This document shows positions 37,661-47,626 of a stretch of DNA of 64,000 bases, one piece after another. Each line of letters opens with the position of its first letter. Within the stretch, counting starts at the first letter, position 1. The notes under the pieces were generated by a model. It worked only from the letters and a program-made list of their open reading frames with translations. It was not told the DNA's origin and searched no databases. The translations under genes were made by a program, and so were the position numbers. The stretch is from Acidobacteriota bacterium (GTDB taxonomy: Bacteria > Acidobacteriota > Polarisedimenticolia > J045), in contig JALOKP010000001.1 of NCBI GenBank assembly GCA_025456425.1, positions 1 to 64,000 on the forward strand, given 5' to 3'.

Positions 37661-40462
37661 ATGCGCTCGACCCGTCACAAGCTCACCGTGGCACTCGCGC
37701 TGCTCCTGGCGTTCCTGGCCACGGGCAGCAGCGCACTCGCACAGTCCACCAAGCCGTTCAAGATCAAGGCGACCGCGGGCAAGGGCGGTTCCGTGTCGCC
37801 GCGCTCGGCCAGCGTGCAGCCGGGAGCGGACCAGACCTTCCAGGTCACCGCGAGCAGCGGGTTCTACATCTCCTCCGTCGCGGTCGACGGGTCGAACCAG
37901 CCGGTGCCGCCGCAGGCGACGAGCTACAGCTACACCTTCACCAACGTCCAGGCCAAGCACTCGCTCAAGGCGAGCTTCGCGGCCTTCACCTACCCGGTAA
38001 CGGTCGAGGCGCGGGATGGGATCTCGGTCTCGCCCATGTCCGGGTCGTATACCGCGGGCAAGAAGGTCAAGTTCACGATCCGGCCGCCGGCCAGCGGCGG
38101 GACGATCCTGGCGACGCTCGACGGCCGGACGATCTCGCTCTCGCGCGCCGGGAAGAACTTCAGCTACACGCTGACCGTGTCCGGGCCGCACACGCTGGTC
38201 TTCGCACTCGACCTCCCGAACCAGTCGCTCACCGTCTCGCGCACCGGCAGCGGCAGCGGCGTGGTGACCAGCAACCCCGCCGGGATCAACTGCGGTGAGT
38301 CCTGCACCGCGAGCTACGACGCCGGAACGGTGGTCACGCTGACCGCTACGCCGATCCAGGGCTCGGTGTTCGCCGGCTGGAGCGGAGCCTGCACCGGGAC
38401 CGGGACCTGCAGCGTGACGATGAGCGCGGCGCGCAGCGTCACCGCGACCTTCAACGCGATCCCCGTCAACCGCACGCTGACGGTCAGTGTCACGCCCGAG
38501 CAGGGCGGTTTTGTCATCAGCGAGCCGCGCGGGATCGGCTGCGGGTCCGGCTACACCCTTTGTCAGAGTGATTTCCCCTCCGGCACCGTGATCGTGCTCA
38601 ACCCCGACCCGACCACGGGCTTCAGCTTCGCCGGCTGGACCGGGGCCTGCAGCGGCACCGGCCTCTGCGTGGTCACGCTCAACGCGGACTCGACGGTCGG
38701 GGCGAACTTCAGTGGGGTGGCCCAGCCGACGCTGAGCGTCAGCGTGACGCCGGACGCGGGCGGCTCGGTCGCCAGCGCGCCGGCCGGGATCTCGTGCGGC
38801 GCGGGCAATACGCAGTGCTCGAACGCATGGCCCGTCGGCACGGGGATCTCGCTCACGGCCACGCCGGTTTCGGGCTGGAACTTCACCGGCTGGAGCGGGG
38901 CCTGCACCGGCACCGGGAGCTGCGCGATCACGCTCAACGCCAACGCCAGCGTCGGCGCGAACTTCGCGCAGGTCACGCCCAAGCGCACACTTTCGGTCAA
39001 TGTCAGCGCCGGCGCCAACGCGGCCGGCGGCCGGGTCGACAGCACGCCGGCCGGGATCAACTGCGGCCAGGGGAACTCGGCCTGCTCCGCGCAGTACGAC
39101 GACGGGACCCAGGTCGGCCTCGCCGCCCACCCGGCGTCGGGCTGGAAGTTCACCGGCTGGAGCGGCGCCTGCAGCGGGACGGGCGCCTGCAGCGTCACGC
39201 TCAACGGCGATGCCTCGGTGGGCGCCGCCTTCGTCCAGGACGACGGCGGCGGCGGCAACCCGACGCTGGGCGTCAAGGTTGTCGACAACTGCGGCGTGCC
39301 CGTGTCCGGCGCGCTGGTGGCCGTCCACGACCGGAGCGACGGCACCGTCGAGAAGACCTTCACCACCGGGCCCAGCGGCGTGGTCGACCTCAGCTCGGAG
39401 ACGAAGCCGCTGACCTTCTCCGCCGGCCGGCCCAACACGACCGTCTCGGGCGACCTGATCTTCAGCTTCGTCGACATCCCGGACGGCGTCGGGACCCTGG
39501 TGGTCTCGCTGCCGGGCGGCGTCGAGGGCTGTGGCGTGACCGACCCGGAAGTGGGCACGGTGACGGTCTCGCTGAACCCGACGCCGACGCTGTTCGGCCG
39601 CGTCCAGCCGTTCGAGTTCGGCCCGACCTCCTGGATCGGCCAGACGTCCAAGCAGTACACGGTCAAGCAGAGCCACCTGCAGAACAACGGCACGATCTCG
39701 CTGATGGGCGACAACTCGAGCTTCAGCGACACCGGGCCGCCGAGCTACGGCTTCCTGCTGGACCAGCCTTTCACCAACGGCGCGAGCTACACGATCGACC
39801 TCAACCGTACCGCCGCCGCGCGGCTGTTCAACGCGGTCGACCCGGTGGACGTGATCACGGTCACGGGCGTCCGCGGCGAGCAGGCCTTCAGCGTCGGGAC
39901 CAAGAACTACTTCCCGGCCGCCTCGAACGGGCAGTACAACCTGTTCGACCAGTTCCCGCTGGACTACTGGATCACGCTGGCCAACCAGAGCTTCTTCCCG
40001 GTCAACGGCGCGCCGACCGCCTTCTCGACCTACACCGAGACCAGCAACACCGCCCCGCCCGCCACGCTCCAGGTGCCGCGCCTGATGCGGATCGATCCGT
40101 TCTCGTACTCCAGCGGCCTCATGACCTGGGGCCTCGACGACCCGCCGCCGGCCAAGAACAACAAGGTGGGCCGGGTCTGGTTCGTCTACACCGACCCCGC
40201 GCAGTCCGGCAAGGACCGGACCTGGCAGGTGGTGCTGAACCCCAAGGCCCGCACCAGCTGGAACGTCACCAACCTGACGCTCCCGCCGGAGCTGGCGCCG
40301 ACGGGGCTCAACCTGGATCGGCTCGTGTCGCTCTACGTGACCGACTACAGCCCGTCGTCCTCCTACGCCGAGACCCTCTCCCTGTTCTTCGCAGGCCAGG
40401 GCTCGTCGCCGTCGCTGCCGTTCACGGTGGTGACGACGCTGCGCTCGCCGCCGCTGAACTAG
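37661..40462 (+). CDS. Secreted protein with four InlB-type bacterial repeat domains
   Basis: Signal peptide; repeated F(A/T)GW(S/T)GAC(T/S)GTGxCxVTxxxxxxVxAxF units with paired cysteines at about 38230-39235. Confidence 0.85.
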   Translation: MRSTRHKLTVALALLLAFLATGSSALAQSTKPFKIKATAGKGGSVSPRSASVQPGADQTFQVTASSGFYISSVAVDGSNQPVPPQATSYSYTFTNVQAKHSLKASFAAFTYPVTVEARDGISVSPMSGSYTAGKKVKFTIRPPASGGTILATLDGRTISLSRAGKNFSYTLTVSGPHTLVFALDLPNQSLTVSRTGSGSGVVTSNPAGINCGESCTASYDAGTVVTLTATPIQGSVFAGWSGACTGTGTCSVTMSAARSVTATFNAIPVNRTLTVSVTPEQGGFVISEPRGIGCGSGYTLCQSDFPSGTVIVLNPDPTTGFSFAGWTGACSGTGLCVVTLNADSTVGANFSGVAQPTLSVSVTPDAGGSVASAPAGISCGAGNTQCSNAWPVGTGISLTATPVSGWNFTGWSGACTGTGSCAITLNANASVGANFAQVTPKRTLSVNVSAGANAAGGRVDSTPAGINCGQGNSACSAQYDDGTQVGLAAHPASGWKFTGWSGACSGTGACSVTLNGDASVGAAFVQDDGGGGNPTLGVKVVDNCGVPVSGALVAVHDRSDGTVEKTFTTGPSGVVDLSSETKPLTFSAGRPNTTVSGDLIFSFVDIPDGVGTLVVSLPGGVEGCGVTDPEVGTVTVSLNPTPTLFGRVQPFEFGPTSWIGQTSKQYTVKQSHLQNNGTISLMGDNSSFSDTGPPSYGFLLDQPFTNGASYTIDLNRTAAARLFNAVDPVDVITVTGVRGEQAFSVGTKNYFPAASNGQYNLFDQFPLDYWITLANQSFFPVNGAPTAFSTYTETSNTAPPATLQVPRLMRIDPFSYSSGLMTWGLDDPPPAKNNKVGRVWFVYTDPAQSGKDRTWQVVLNPKARTSWNVTNLTLPPELAPTGLNLDRLVSLYVTDYSPSSSYAETLSLFFAGQGSSPSLPFTVVTTLRSPPLN

Positions 40463-40479
40463 CGAACCCGCCGGACTCC

Positions 40480-40514
40480 GGCCGCGCCGGGCGGAACCCC
40501 CGCCCGGCGCGGCC
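40480..40514 (+). terminator. Perfect 15-bp GC hairpin after the repeat protein gene
   Basis: GGCCGCGCCGGGCGG-aaccc-CCGCCCGGCGCGGCC; no T-tract. Confidence 0.55.
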
Positions 40515-40553
40515 GCAGCCGCGAGCCATCTCCTTGCGCCGCGACCGGCCGTC

Positions 40554-40581
40554 TTGCCGGTCTCCCCGCGGCCGGTACAAT
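40554..40581 (+). promoter_or_regulatory. Sigma70-type promoter TTGCCG-N16-TACAAT
   Basis: TTGCCG 40554-40559, TACAAT 40576-40581, upstream of DUF2911/bsh genes. Confidence 0.5.
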
Positions 40582-40649
40582 CCCGCGGTTCGGCGTGCCA
40601 CCGCGTCCCCGGCCGCCACTCCCGGCGTCCGGCAGTTCAGGAGCCCTCC

Positions 40650-41513
40650 ATGCACAGATCGTTCGTTTACAAGGCAGTTTGTTCCGCCCTCGTCCTGGCC
40701 GGCCTCGCGGCCGCCCCCGCCCTCGCGCAGAGCGCGATGGAGACCCCGGCCTCCAGCCCCAAGGCCAAGGTCGAGCAGCGGATCGGGATCACCGACTTCT
40801 CGATCGAGTACTCGAGCCCGGCGGTCAAGGGCCGCGTCATCTGGGGCGAGCTGGTGCCGATCGACACGCTCTGGCGGACCGGCGCCAACATGGCGACCAA
40901 GCTGACCGCCAGCCGCGATTTCGCGTTCGGCGGCAAGCCGGTCCCGGCCGGCAGCTACTCGCTCTTCACGATCCCCGGCAAGGCCAGCTGGACCGTGATC
41001 CTCAACTCCAAGCCCGACCTGTCGGGGACCAACGGCTACGACGAGAAGAACGACGTCGCCCGCATCACCGTCACGCCGCAGGCGATGGGCGCCTTGCGCG
41101 AGCGCCTGACCTTCCTCTTCTCCGACACCACCGACTCCGGCGCGAACCTCGACCTGGAGTGGGAGAAGATGCGGGTCCGGATCCCGATCACCGTCGACAC
41201 CAAGGCCCAGGTCGCGGCCAGCATCGACAAGACGCTGGGTGACGCCTGGCGTCCGCACTGGCAGGCGGCCCGCTACCTGCTCGACTCGGGCGGCGACCTG
41301 AACCAGGCCCTCTCGTACATCAACACCTCGATCGCGATCGAGCCGAACTGGTGGAACAACTGGGTCAAGGCCAGCATCCTCGGAAAGCAGGGGAAGAAGG
41401 CCGAGGCGCTCGCCGCCGCCGAGCAGTCGCAGAAGCTGGGGCCGGGCAACAGCATCTACGACCAGTTCTTCAAGGAAGACATCGCGAAGGCGATCGCCGA
41501 CTGGAAGAAGTAG
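40650..41513 (+). CDS. DUF2911 domain protein with C-terminal TPR-like region
   Basis: SAMETPASSPKAKVEQRIGITDFSIEYSSPAVKGRVIWGELVPIDTLWRTGANMATKLT...YSLFTIPGKASWTVILN. Confidence 0.88.
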   Translation: MHRSFVYKAVCSALVLAGLAAAPALAQSAMETPASSPKAKVEQRIGITDFSIEYSSPAVKGRVIWGELVPIDTLWRTGANMATKLTASRDFAFGGKPVPAGSYSLFTIPGKASWTVILNSKPDLSGTNGYDEKNDVARITVTPQAMGALRERLTFLFSDTTDSGANLDLEWEKMRVRIPITVDTKAQVAASIDKTLGDAWRPHWQAARYLLDSGGDLNQALSYINTSIAIEPNWWNNWVKASILGKQGKKAEALAAAEQSQKLGPGNSIYDQFFKEDIAKAIADWKK

Positions 41514-41515
41514 CC

Positions 41516-43039
41516 GTGACGCACGACGACCGCCGCGCGGCCCCGGGCCGCGCGGCGCGTCCCGTTCCACCCGGGCTGCTGGACGCGCTGGCGGCGCAGA
41601 ACGCCTGCCGGGCGCCCAGCCCCGCCCGCGACGCGCACCTGGCCGCACTGGCTGCCGGCGCGCCCGCGGTCGTCACCGGCCAGCAGGTCGGGCTGTTCCT
41701 CGGCCCGCTCTTCACGCTCTACAAGGCCGCGAGCGCGGTCCGCGTCGCGCAGGCCCTGGCCGCGGAGTCGGGCCGCCCCGTCGTCCCCGTCTTCTGGCTG
41801 CAGACTGAAGATCACGACCTCCCGGAGCTCGCGAGCATCCGGATCGGGCGGCCGCAGGGCGAGCCGCTGACGCTGTCTCTTCCCGCGGACGCCGCCGGCC
41901 GCCGCTCCGTCGCGCACGCGGTGCTGCCGTTCGAAGTGGGCGGGCAACTCGACGCGCTGCGCGCGGAGCTGGCGCACCTGCCGCACGGCGCGGCCCACGC
42001 CGAGCGCCTGGCGCGCCACTACCGGCCCGGCGCGGGCTGGGCCGAAGCGTTCGCCGGCGTGCTGGCCGAGCTGTTCGCCGACGAGGGGCTGCTGCTGCTC
42101 GATCCGCGCGACCCGGCGATCGCCGCATTGGCCGCGCCGGTCCACGCGCGGGCGCTGCGCGAGGCGGCACCGCTCGCGGCCGCGCTCGCGGCGCGGGCGG
42201 CAGAGCTGGAGAGGGCGGGGCGCGCCGTGCAGGTCCCGATCCGGGCGGGCGCGCCGCTCTCGTTCTTCCATCCGCACGGCGCGGCCGGGCCGCGCTATCG
42301 CCTGGAGCCGGAGGGCGACGCCTTCCGGACCGCCGGCGGCGGCACGCGGCACTCGCTCGCCGAGCTGCTGGCCGCATTGGAGGCCGATCCGCGCGCCTTC
42401 AGCAGCAGCGCGCTGCTGCGGCCGATCGTGCAGGACACGCTGCTGCCGACGGCGGCCTACGTCGGCGGCCCGGCCGAAGTCGCCTACTTCGAGCAGCTCC
42501 CGCCACTCTACGCGGCGTTCGGCATGACGATGCCGCGGGTCGTGCCGCGGGCGCGCTTCCGCGTCGTGGACGAGAAGACCGGGGCGCTGCTCGACCGACT
42601 GGGGCTGGCCCCGGCCGACGCGGAGCGGCCGGAGGCCGAGCTGCTGGCACGGCTGGCCGGCGGCGCCGACGTGGCACGCGACGCGGCCGAGATCGAAGGG
42701 GCGCTGACCGGACCGTTCGACGCGGCCCTGGGTGCGCTGGCGCCACGGCTCCTGGCCGCCGGTCCCGGTCTCGACACCGCGCTCGAGAAGACCGCCGCGA
42801 GCGTGCGCGGGTCGGTCGAGAAGCTGGCGGCGAAATACCGCGCGGCGCTGCTGCATCGCGATGCCGCCCGCGTCGAGGAGCTGCGCCGCGTGCAGCGGAT
42901 GCTGCACCCCGGCGGCGCGCCGCAGGAGCGTGTCTTCGGCCTCGCCACCTTCGCCTCCTGCTGGGGCGATCGCGCGTTCGTGGCCCGCCTGCTGGACGCG
43001 ATCGACCCGTTCGATTCCACCTTGAAGGACCTCCGATGA
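41516..43039 (+). CDS. bshC: Bacillithiol synthase (cysteine-adding enzyme)
   Basis: VTGQQVGLFLGPLFTLYKAASAVRVAQAL...VPVFWLQTEDHDLPELA...VLPTAAYVGGPAEVAYFEQLPPLYAAFGM; GTG start 2 nt after the previous stop. Confidence 0.93.
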   Translation: MTHDDRRAAPGRAARPVPPGLLDALAAQNACRAPSPARDAHLAALAAGAPAVVTGQQVGLFLGPLFTLYKAASAVRVAQALAAESGRPVVPVFWLQTEDHDLPELASIRIGRPQGEPLTLSLPADAAGRRSVAHAVLPFEVGGQLDALRAELAHLPHGAAHAERLARHYRPGAGWAEAFAGVLAELFADEGLLLLDPRDPAIAALAAPVHARALREAAPLAAALAARAAELERAGRAVQVPIRAGAPLSFFHPHGAAGPRYRLEPEGDAFRTAGGGTRHSLAELLAALEADPRAFSSSALLRPIVQDTLLPTAAYVGGPAEVAYFEQLPPLYAAFGMTMPRVVPRARFRVVDEKTGALLDRLGLAPADAERPEAELLARLAGGADVARDAAEIEGALTGPFDAALGALAPRLLAAGPGLDTALEKTAASVRGSVEKLAAKYRAALLHRDAARVEELRRVQRMLHPGGAPQERVFGLATFASCWGDRAFVARLLDAIDPFDSTLKDLR

Positions 43040-43800
43040 GCGAGTTCGGCCTCGACCTGCTGGCGGTCGGCCCGCACCCCGACGACGTCGAGCTGTTCTG
43101 CGGAGGGACGCTGATCCGCGCGGCCGAGCTGGGGCACTCGACCGGCGTCCTCGACCTGACCCGCGGCGAGCGGGCGACGCACGGAACGCCCGACGAGCGC
43201 GCGCGCGAGTCCGCGGCGGCGGCCGAGGTGATGGGCCTGAAGCGGCGCGAGAACCTCGGCCTGCCCGACGCGGGCCTGGACCCGGCGGCGCCGGAGCAGG
43301 TGGCCGCCGTCGTGCAGGCGCTGCGCCGGATCCGTCCCGAGATCGTGCTGATCCCGTGGATCGAGGACCGGCACCCCGACCACGAGGCGGCCGCGGCGCT
43401 GCTGCTCCGGGCGACCTTCCTGGCCGGTCTGGCGCGCTATCCGGACGGCGCGGGCGCCGCGGCGCCCTTCGTTCCGCGCCAGGTCCTGCACTACGCGCTG
43501 CGCCACCGGATGACGCCGAGCTTCGTCGTCGACACTTCGGCCGCCGCGGCGCGCAAGGCGGCGGCGATCGCCTGCCACGCTTCGCAGGTCGCGCCCCCGG
43601 CTGGCGGCGCGCCGACGTTGATCGGCTCGTCCGGCGCGCTGGCGGCGATCGAGGCCCGCGACCGCTACTACGGCAGCCTGATCGGCGTCGCTCACGGCGA
43701 GCCGCTGCGCGCGGTCGCGACGCCGGGGCTGGCCGACCCGGTGCGCCACTTCCGGGACAACCCGTTCGCGGGCGCCCACGCCTTCGAGCCCCGCCGATGA
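43036..43800 (+). CDS. bshB1: Bacillithiol biosynthesis deacetylase, PIG-L/LmbE family
   Basis: LLAVGPHPDDVELFCGGTLIRAAELGHSTGVLDLTRGERATHGTPDERARE...RHPDHEAAAALL; ATGA overlap with bshC. Confidence 0.92.
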   Translation: MSEFGLDLLAVGPHPDDVELFCGGTLIRAAELGHSTGVLDLTRGERATHGTPDERARESAAAAEVMGLKRRENLGLPDAGLDPAAPEQVAAVVQALRRIRPEIVLIPWIEDRHPDHEAAAALLLRATFLAGLARYPDGAGAAAPFVPRQVLHYALRHRMTPSFVVDTSAAAARKAAAIACHASQVAPPAGGAPTLIGSSGALAAIEARDRYYGSLIGVAHGEPLRAVATPGLADPVRHFRDNPFAGAHAFEPRR

Positions 43801-44984
43801 CCTCGCCGCTCGCGATCGGCATCGTCTGCTTCCCGAGCCTCGGCGGGAGCGGCGTGGTGGCCTCGGAGCTGGCGCTGGGCATGGCCCGGCGCGGCCACCG
43901 GATCCACCTGATCGCCTCGTCCCGCCCCAGCCGCGAGCTGCCCCCCTGCGCCGGCGAGACCTTCCACGAGGTCCGCGTCCCGCCCTACCCGGTGTTCGAG
44001 CATGCGCCGTACACGCTGGCCGTGGCCTCGACGATCGTCGACATCGCGCGGACCCACGGGCTCGACCTGGTGCAGGTCCACTACGCCGTGCCGCACGCGA
44101 CCAGCGCGCTGCTGGCGCGGCAGGTGCTCGAGGCCGGCGGCGCGCGGGCGCCCGCGCTGGTGGCCTCGCTGCACGGCACCGACGTGACGCGCGTCGGCTC
44201 CGACCCGGCCTACCGGCCGGTCACGGCCCACGCCGTGGCCGCCGCCGACGGGATCACGGTCCCCTCCGACTTCCTCCGGCGCGAGGCGCGCCGCTGTCTC
44301 GGGATCCCGGAGGGGCAACCGATCGACGTGCTGCCCAACTTCGTCGACACCGAGCACTACGCGCCGGCGCCCGCGCCCGATCCCGCGCGCCTTGCCGCAC
44401 TGTTCGCGGGGCCGGAAGCGCCCGGCACGGCCTACCTGTTCCACGTCAGCAACTTCCGCGAGGTGAAGCGAGTCCCGGAGCTGATGGAGGTGCTGGCCCA
44501 CGTGCGGCGCGAGCGGCCGGCGCGGCTGGTACTGGTCGGCGACGGCCCGACCCGCGGCGCGGCGGTCGAGCGCGCCGACGCGCTGGGGGTCAGCGACGCG
44601 GTGGCGTTCCTGGGCCGCCGCGCGGAGTTCATCGAGTACCTCCAGCACGCCGACGCCTTCGTCCTGCCGAGCGAGACCGAGAGCTTCGGCGTCGCCGCGC
44701 TCGAGGCGCAGAGCGCCGGCGTGCCGGTCTTCGCCTTCCGCGTCGGCGGGATCCCCGAGGTGATCGTCGACGGTGCGACCGGCTGTCTGGTCGAACCGCA
44801 CGATCCCGAGCGCCTGGCCCGCGCGCTGATCGAGGTGCTGGGCGATCCGGCGCGCCGCGCGGCGATGGGCGGGGCGGCGCGCGCCCACGCCGTCGCGCAC
44901 TTTGCGGAGCCGGCCGCCTTCGACCGCTACGAGGCCTTCTTCCGGCGCGTGCTCGAGCGCCGCCGGTCCCGGGACAGCCGATGA
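43797..44984 (+). CDS. bshA: N-acetyl-alpha-D-glucosaminyl L-malate synthase (GT4)
   Basis: IGIVCFPSLGGSGVVASELALGMARRGHRIHLIASSRPSREL...SLHGTDVTRVGSDPAYRPVT...VLPNFVDTEHY; ATGA overlap with bshB1. Confidence 0.94.
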   Translation: MTSPLAIGIVCFPSLGGSGVVASELALGMARRGHRIHLIASSRPSRELPPCAGETFHEVRVPPYPVFEHAPYTLAVASTIVDIARTHGLDLVQVHYAVPHATSALLARQVLEAGGARAPALVASLHGTDVTRVGSDPAYRPVTAHAVAAADGITVPSDFLRREARRCLGIPEGQPIDVLPNFVDTEHYAPAPAPDPARLAALFAGPEAPGTAYLFHVSNFREVKRVPELMEVLAHVRRERPARLVLVGDGPTRGAAVERADALGVSDAVAFLGRRAEFIEYLQHADAFVLPSETESFGVAALEAQSAGVPVFAFRVGGIPEVIVDGATGCLVEPHDPERLARALIEVLGDPARRAAMGGAARAHAVAHFAEPAAFDRYEAFFRRVLERRRSRDSR

Positions 44985-47464
44985 TCAAGCCGCTCTCCGC
45001 CCCGGCCGCGACGGCCGCCGTCCTCCTCGCCGCGGCCCTCCCCGCCGCGGCCGCGGAGCCCCTCATGCACGCCGGACACCTCGCGCACGAGCTGGACCGC
45101 CTGAGCAGCACCGGCCGCGTGCTCTACGTCGCGGCCCACCCCGACGACGAGAACACGCGCCTTTTGGCCTACCTCGCCAACGGCCGCCACCTCGCCGCCG
45201 CCTACCTGTCGATGACGCGCGGTGGCGGCGGGCAGAATCTGATCGGCGCCGAGCAGGGTGACCTGCTCGACGTGATCCGCACCGAGGAGCTGCTGGCCGC
45301 CCGGCGCACCGACGGCGCGCAGCAGCGCTTCACGCGGATGCGCGACTTCGGCTACTCCAAATCGGCGGCCGAGACGCTGTCGTGGTGGGATCACGACGAG
45401 GCGCTGGCCGACGTGGTCTGGGTAATCCGCACCTTCCGGCCCGACGTGATCGTCACCCGCTTCGACGAGAACCCGCCGAACCACGGCCACCACACCGCGT
45501 CGGCGATCCTGGCACGCGAGGCGTTCGCCGCCGCGGCCGACCCGGCGCGCTTCCCCCAGCAATTGCGGGGCGGCGTGACGCCGTGGCAGGCCGAGCGCCT
45601 GTTCCGCAACCAGGGGTTGTGGCGCGGCGATCCGCCGCCGGAAGGCGCGCTCAAGCTGAACGTCGGCGCCTACGACCCGCGGCTGGGCCTGGGCTACGGC
45701 GAGCTGGCGGCGCTCTCGCGCAGCCAGCACCGCAGCCAGGGGTTCGGCGTGCCGGGCCAGCGTGGCGAGGTCCTCGAGTACTTCGTCCCGCTGGCCGGGT
45801 CGAAGCCGCCCGGCGACGACGTCCTGGGCGGGCTCGACCTGACCTGGAGTCGCTTCGGCCCCCCCGCTGCGCCGCTGATCGAGGCGCTCGATCGGGCCCG
45901 TGCGACGCTCGAGCGCGACGCGCCGGAGCGCGCGATCCCGGCGCTGCTCGACGCGCACCGTGCGCTCGACGCGCTCCCCGCAGCGGACGTCCGGGTGCGC
46001 GACGCGCGAGCGGCGTTGGAGCACCTGGTCGCATCGGCGGCCGGCCTGTTCGTGAGGGCCACCGCCCCCACGCCGACGGCCTCGCCCGGCAGCGAGGTCA
46101 AGCTCGAGCTGGAGATCGCACTGGGCCGGCCGACCGCGGTCGTGCTGCAGCGGATCGAGTTCCCGTACGCACCGCCGCTCGAACCGGGCGCGGCGCTCGC
46201 CGCCGGCGCGCGCCGGACCTTCCCGCAGGCGGTCCGGTTGCCGGCCGACGCGCCGGTCTCGGTCCCGTACTGGCTGGCTGCGCCCGGCACGCGCGGGCGG
46301 CAGGCGGTGACCGACCCGCGGCTGGTGGGGGAGCCGCTCGGCCCGCCGCCGCTGGCGGTGACCGCGCGCTTCCGCTTCGGCGAGCGCGAGCTGGCGATCG
46401 CCGTGCCGGTCGAGCACGCCGCGGTCGACCCCGTGCTCGGAGAGCGCCTGCGCCCGTTCGTGATCGTGCCGCCGGCGACGGTCACGCCGGCGCGCGAGGC
46501 GGCGATGCTGGTCAACGGCCGCCCGGCCACGGTTGCCGTGCGCGTGCGCGCGGGACGCGACGCGCTGGAGGCCGAGGTGGCGCTGCCGCTCCCGGCCGGC
46601 TGGAAGGCCGAGCCGGCGGCGCAGCCGGTGAAGCTGACGAAGGCGGGCGAGGAGACGACGGTCGCGTTCACGGTCACGGCGCCGGCCGGCGCCGCGCCGA
46701 TCGAGGCCGCGCCGGTGCTGAGCGCGGACGGCCGCCGCTGGTCGCTCGCCGAGTCGACGATCGACTACCCGCACATCCCGGTGCAGCTCGTGCTGCAGCC
46801 GGCGACGCTGCGGCTGGCGCCGCTGTCGATCGAGCTGCCGCCCGGCGTGATCGGGTACATCCTCGGCTCCGGCGATTCGGTGGCGGACGACCTGGCCTCG
46901 ATCGGGGCGTCCGTCGCCGTGCTCGACGAGGAGACGGTCCGCGCCGGCGACCTCTCGCGGTACGCGGCGATCGTCGTCGGGATCCGGGCCTACAACACGC
47001 GCCCCTGGCTGCGCGCGGCGCACCCGCGCCTGATGGCCTTCGTCGAGCAGGGCGGGACGCTGGTGGCGCAGTACAGCACCAACAGCCGGCTCGCCCCGAT
47101 GGAGTCGCAGATCGGGCCCTACCCGTTCGAGATCAGCCGCGACCGGGTCACGGACGAGACGGCGGCGGTCGCGCTGCTGGCCCCGGGCGACCCGGCGCTG
47201 CGCGTCCCGAACGCGCTCGGCGAGGCCGACTTCGCGGGCTGGGTCCAGGAGCGCGGGATCTACTTCGCGGCCAAGTGGGACGAGCGGTACACGCCGCTGT
47301 TCGCGATCGCCGACCCCGGCGAGGAGCCGCTGAAGGGGAGCACGATCGTCGCCCGCCACGGCAAGGGGCGATTCGTCTACACCGGCCTCGCCTTCTTCCG
47401 GCAACTCCCGGCCGGCGTGCCGGGCGCCTACCGGCTGCTCGCCAACCTGCTCGCCAGGGGCTGA
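44981..47464 (+). CDS. Secreted PIG-L family deacetylase-like protein with large C-terminal extension
   Basis: Signal peptide; VLYVAAHPDDENTRLLAYLANGRHLAAAYLSMTRGGGGQNLIG...NPPNHGHHTASAIL; ATGA overlap with bshA. Confidence 0.88.
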   Translation: MIKPLSAPAATAAVLLAAALPAAAAEPLMHAGHLAHELDRLSSTGRVLYVAAHPDDENTRLLAYLANGRHLAAAYLSMTRGGGGQNLIGAEQGDLLDVIRTEELLAARRTDGAQQRFTRMRDFGYSKSAAETLSWWDHDEALADVVWVIRTFRPDVIVTRFDENPPNHGHHTASAILAREAFAAAADPARFPQQLRGGVTPWQAERLFRNQGLWRGDPPPEGALKLNVGAYDPRLGLGYGELAALSRSQHRSQGFGVPGQRGEVLEYFVPLAGSKPPGDDVLGGLDLTWSRFGPPAAPLIEALDRARATLERDAPERAIPALLDAHRALDALPAADVRVRDARAALEHLVASAAGLFVRATAPTPTASPGSEVKLELEIALGRPTAVVLQRIEFPYAPPLEPGAALAAGARRTFPQAVRLPADAPVSVPYWLAAPGTRGRQAVTDPRLVGEPLGPPPLAVTARFRFGERELAIAVPVEHAAVDPVLGERLRPFVIVPPATVTPAREAAMLVNGRPATVAVRVRAGRDALEAEVALPLPAGWKAEPAAQPVKLTKAGEETTVAFTVTAPAGAAPIEAAPVLSADGRRWSLAESTIDYPHIPVQLVLQPATLRLAPLSIELPPGVIGYILGSGDSVADDLASIGASVAVLDEETVRAGDLSRYAAIVVGIRAYNTRPWLRAAHPRLMAFVEQGGTLVAQYSTNSRLAPMESQIGPYPFEISRDRVTDETAAVALLAPGDPALRVPNALGEADFAGWVQERGIYFAAKWDERYTPLFAIADPGEEPLKGSTIVARHGKGRFVYTGLAFFRQLPAGVPGAYRLLANLLARG

Positions 47465-47467
47465 GCG

Positions 47468-47626
47468 GTGGGGACCTCCGAGCCGCGCGAGCCATCGGCC
47501 CGGCCCGGCACCGGGGACGAGCCGCCCCCGCTGCTCGGCAGCTGGCGCAACGTCTACCTGCTGCTGCTGGCGGAGCTGGCGGCGCTGGTCGCGGCCTTCG
47601 CGCTGCTGGCCTGGTGGGCGGCGTGA
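47468..47626 (+). CDS. Single-TM small protein (52 aa)
   Basis: GTG start, MGTSEPREPSARPGTGDEPPPLLGSWRNVYLLLLAELAALVAAFALLAWWAA, overlaps next gene GTGA; not in the supplied ORF track because it is short. Confidence 0.65.
   Translation: MGTSEPREPSARPGTGDEPPPLLGSWRNVYLLLLAELAALVAAFALLAWWAA

Noticed and set aside
45382-47622. Long 1313-aa ORF upstream of the symporter in the same frame
   Set aside because: Overlaps the real PIG-L frame; only the part from GTG 47623 resembles a protein family
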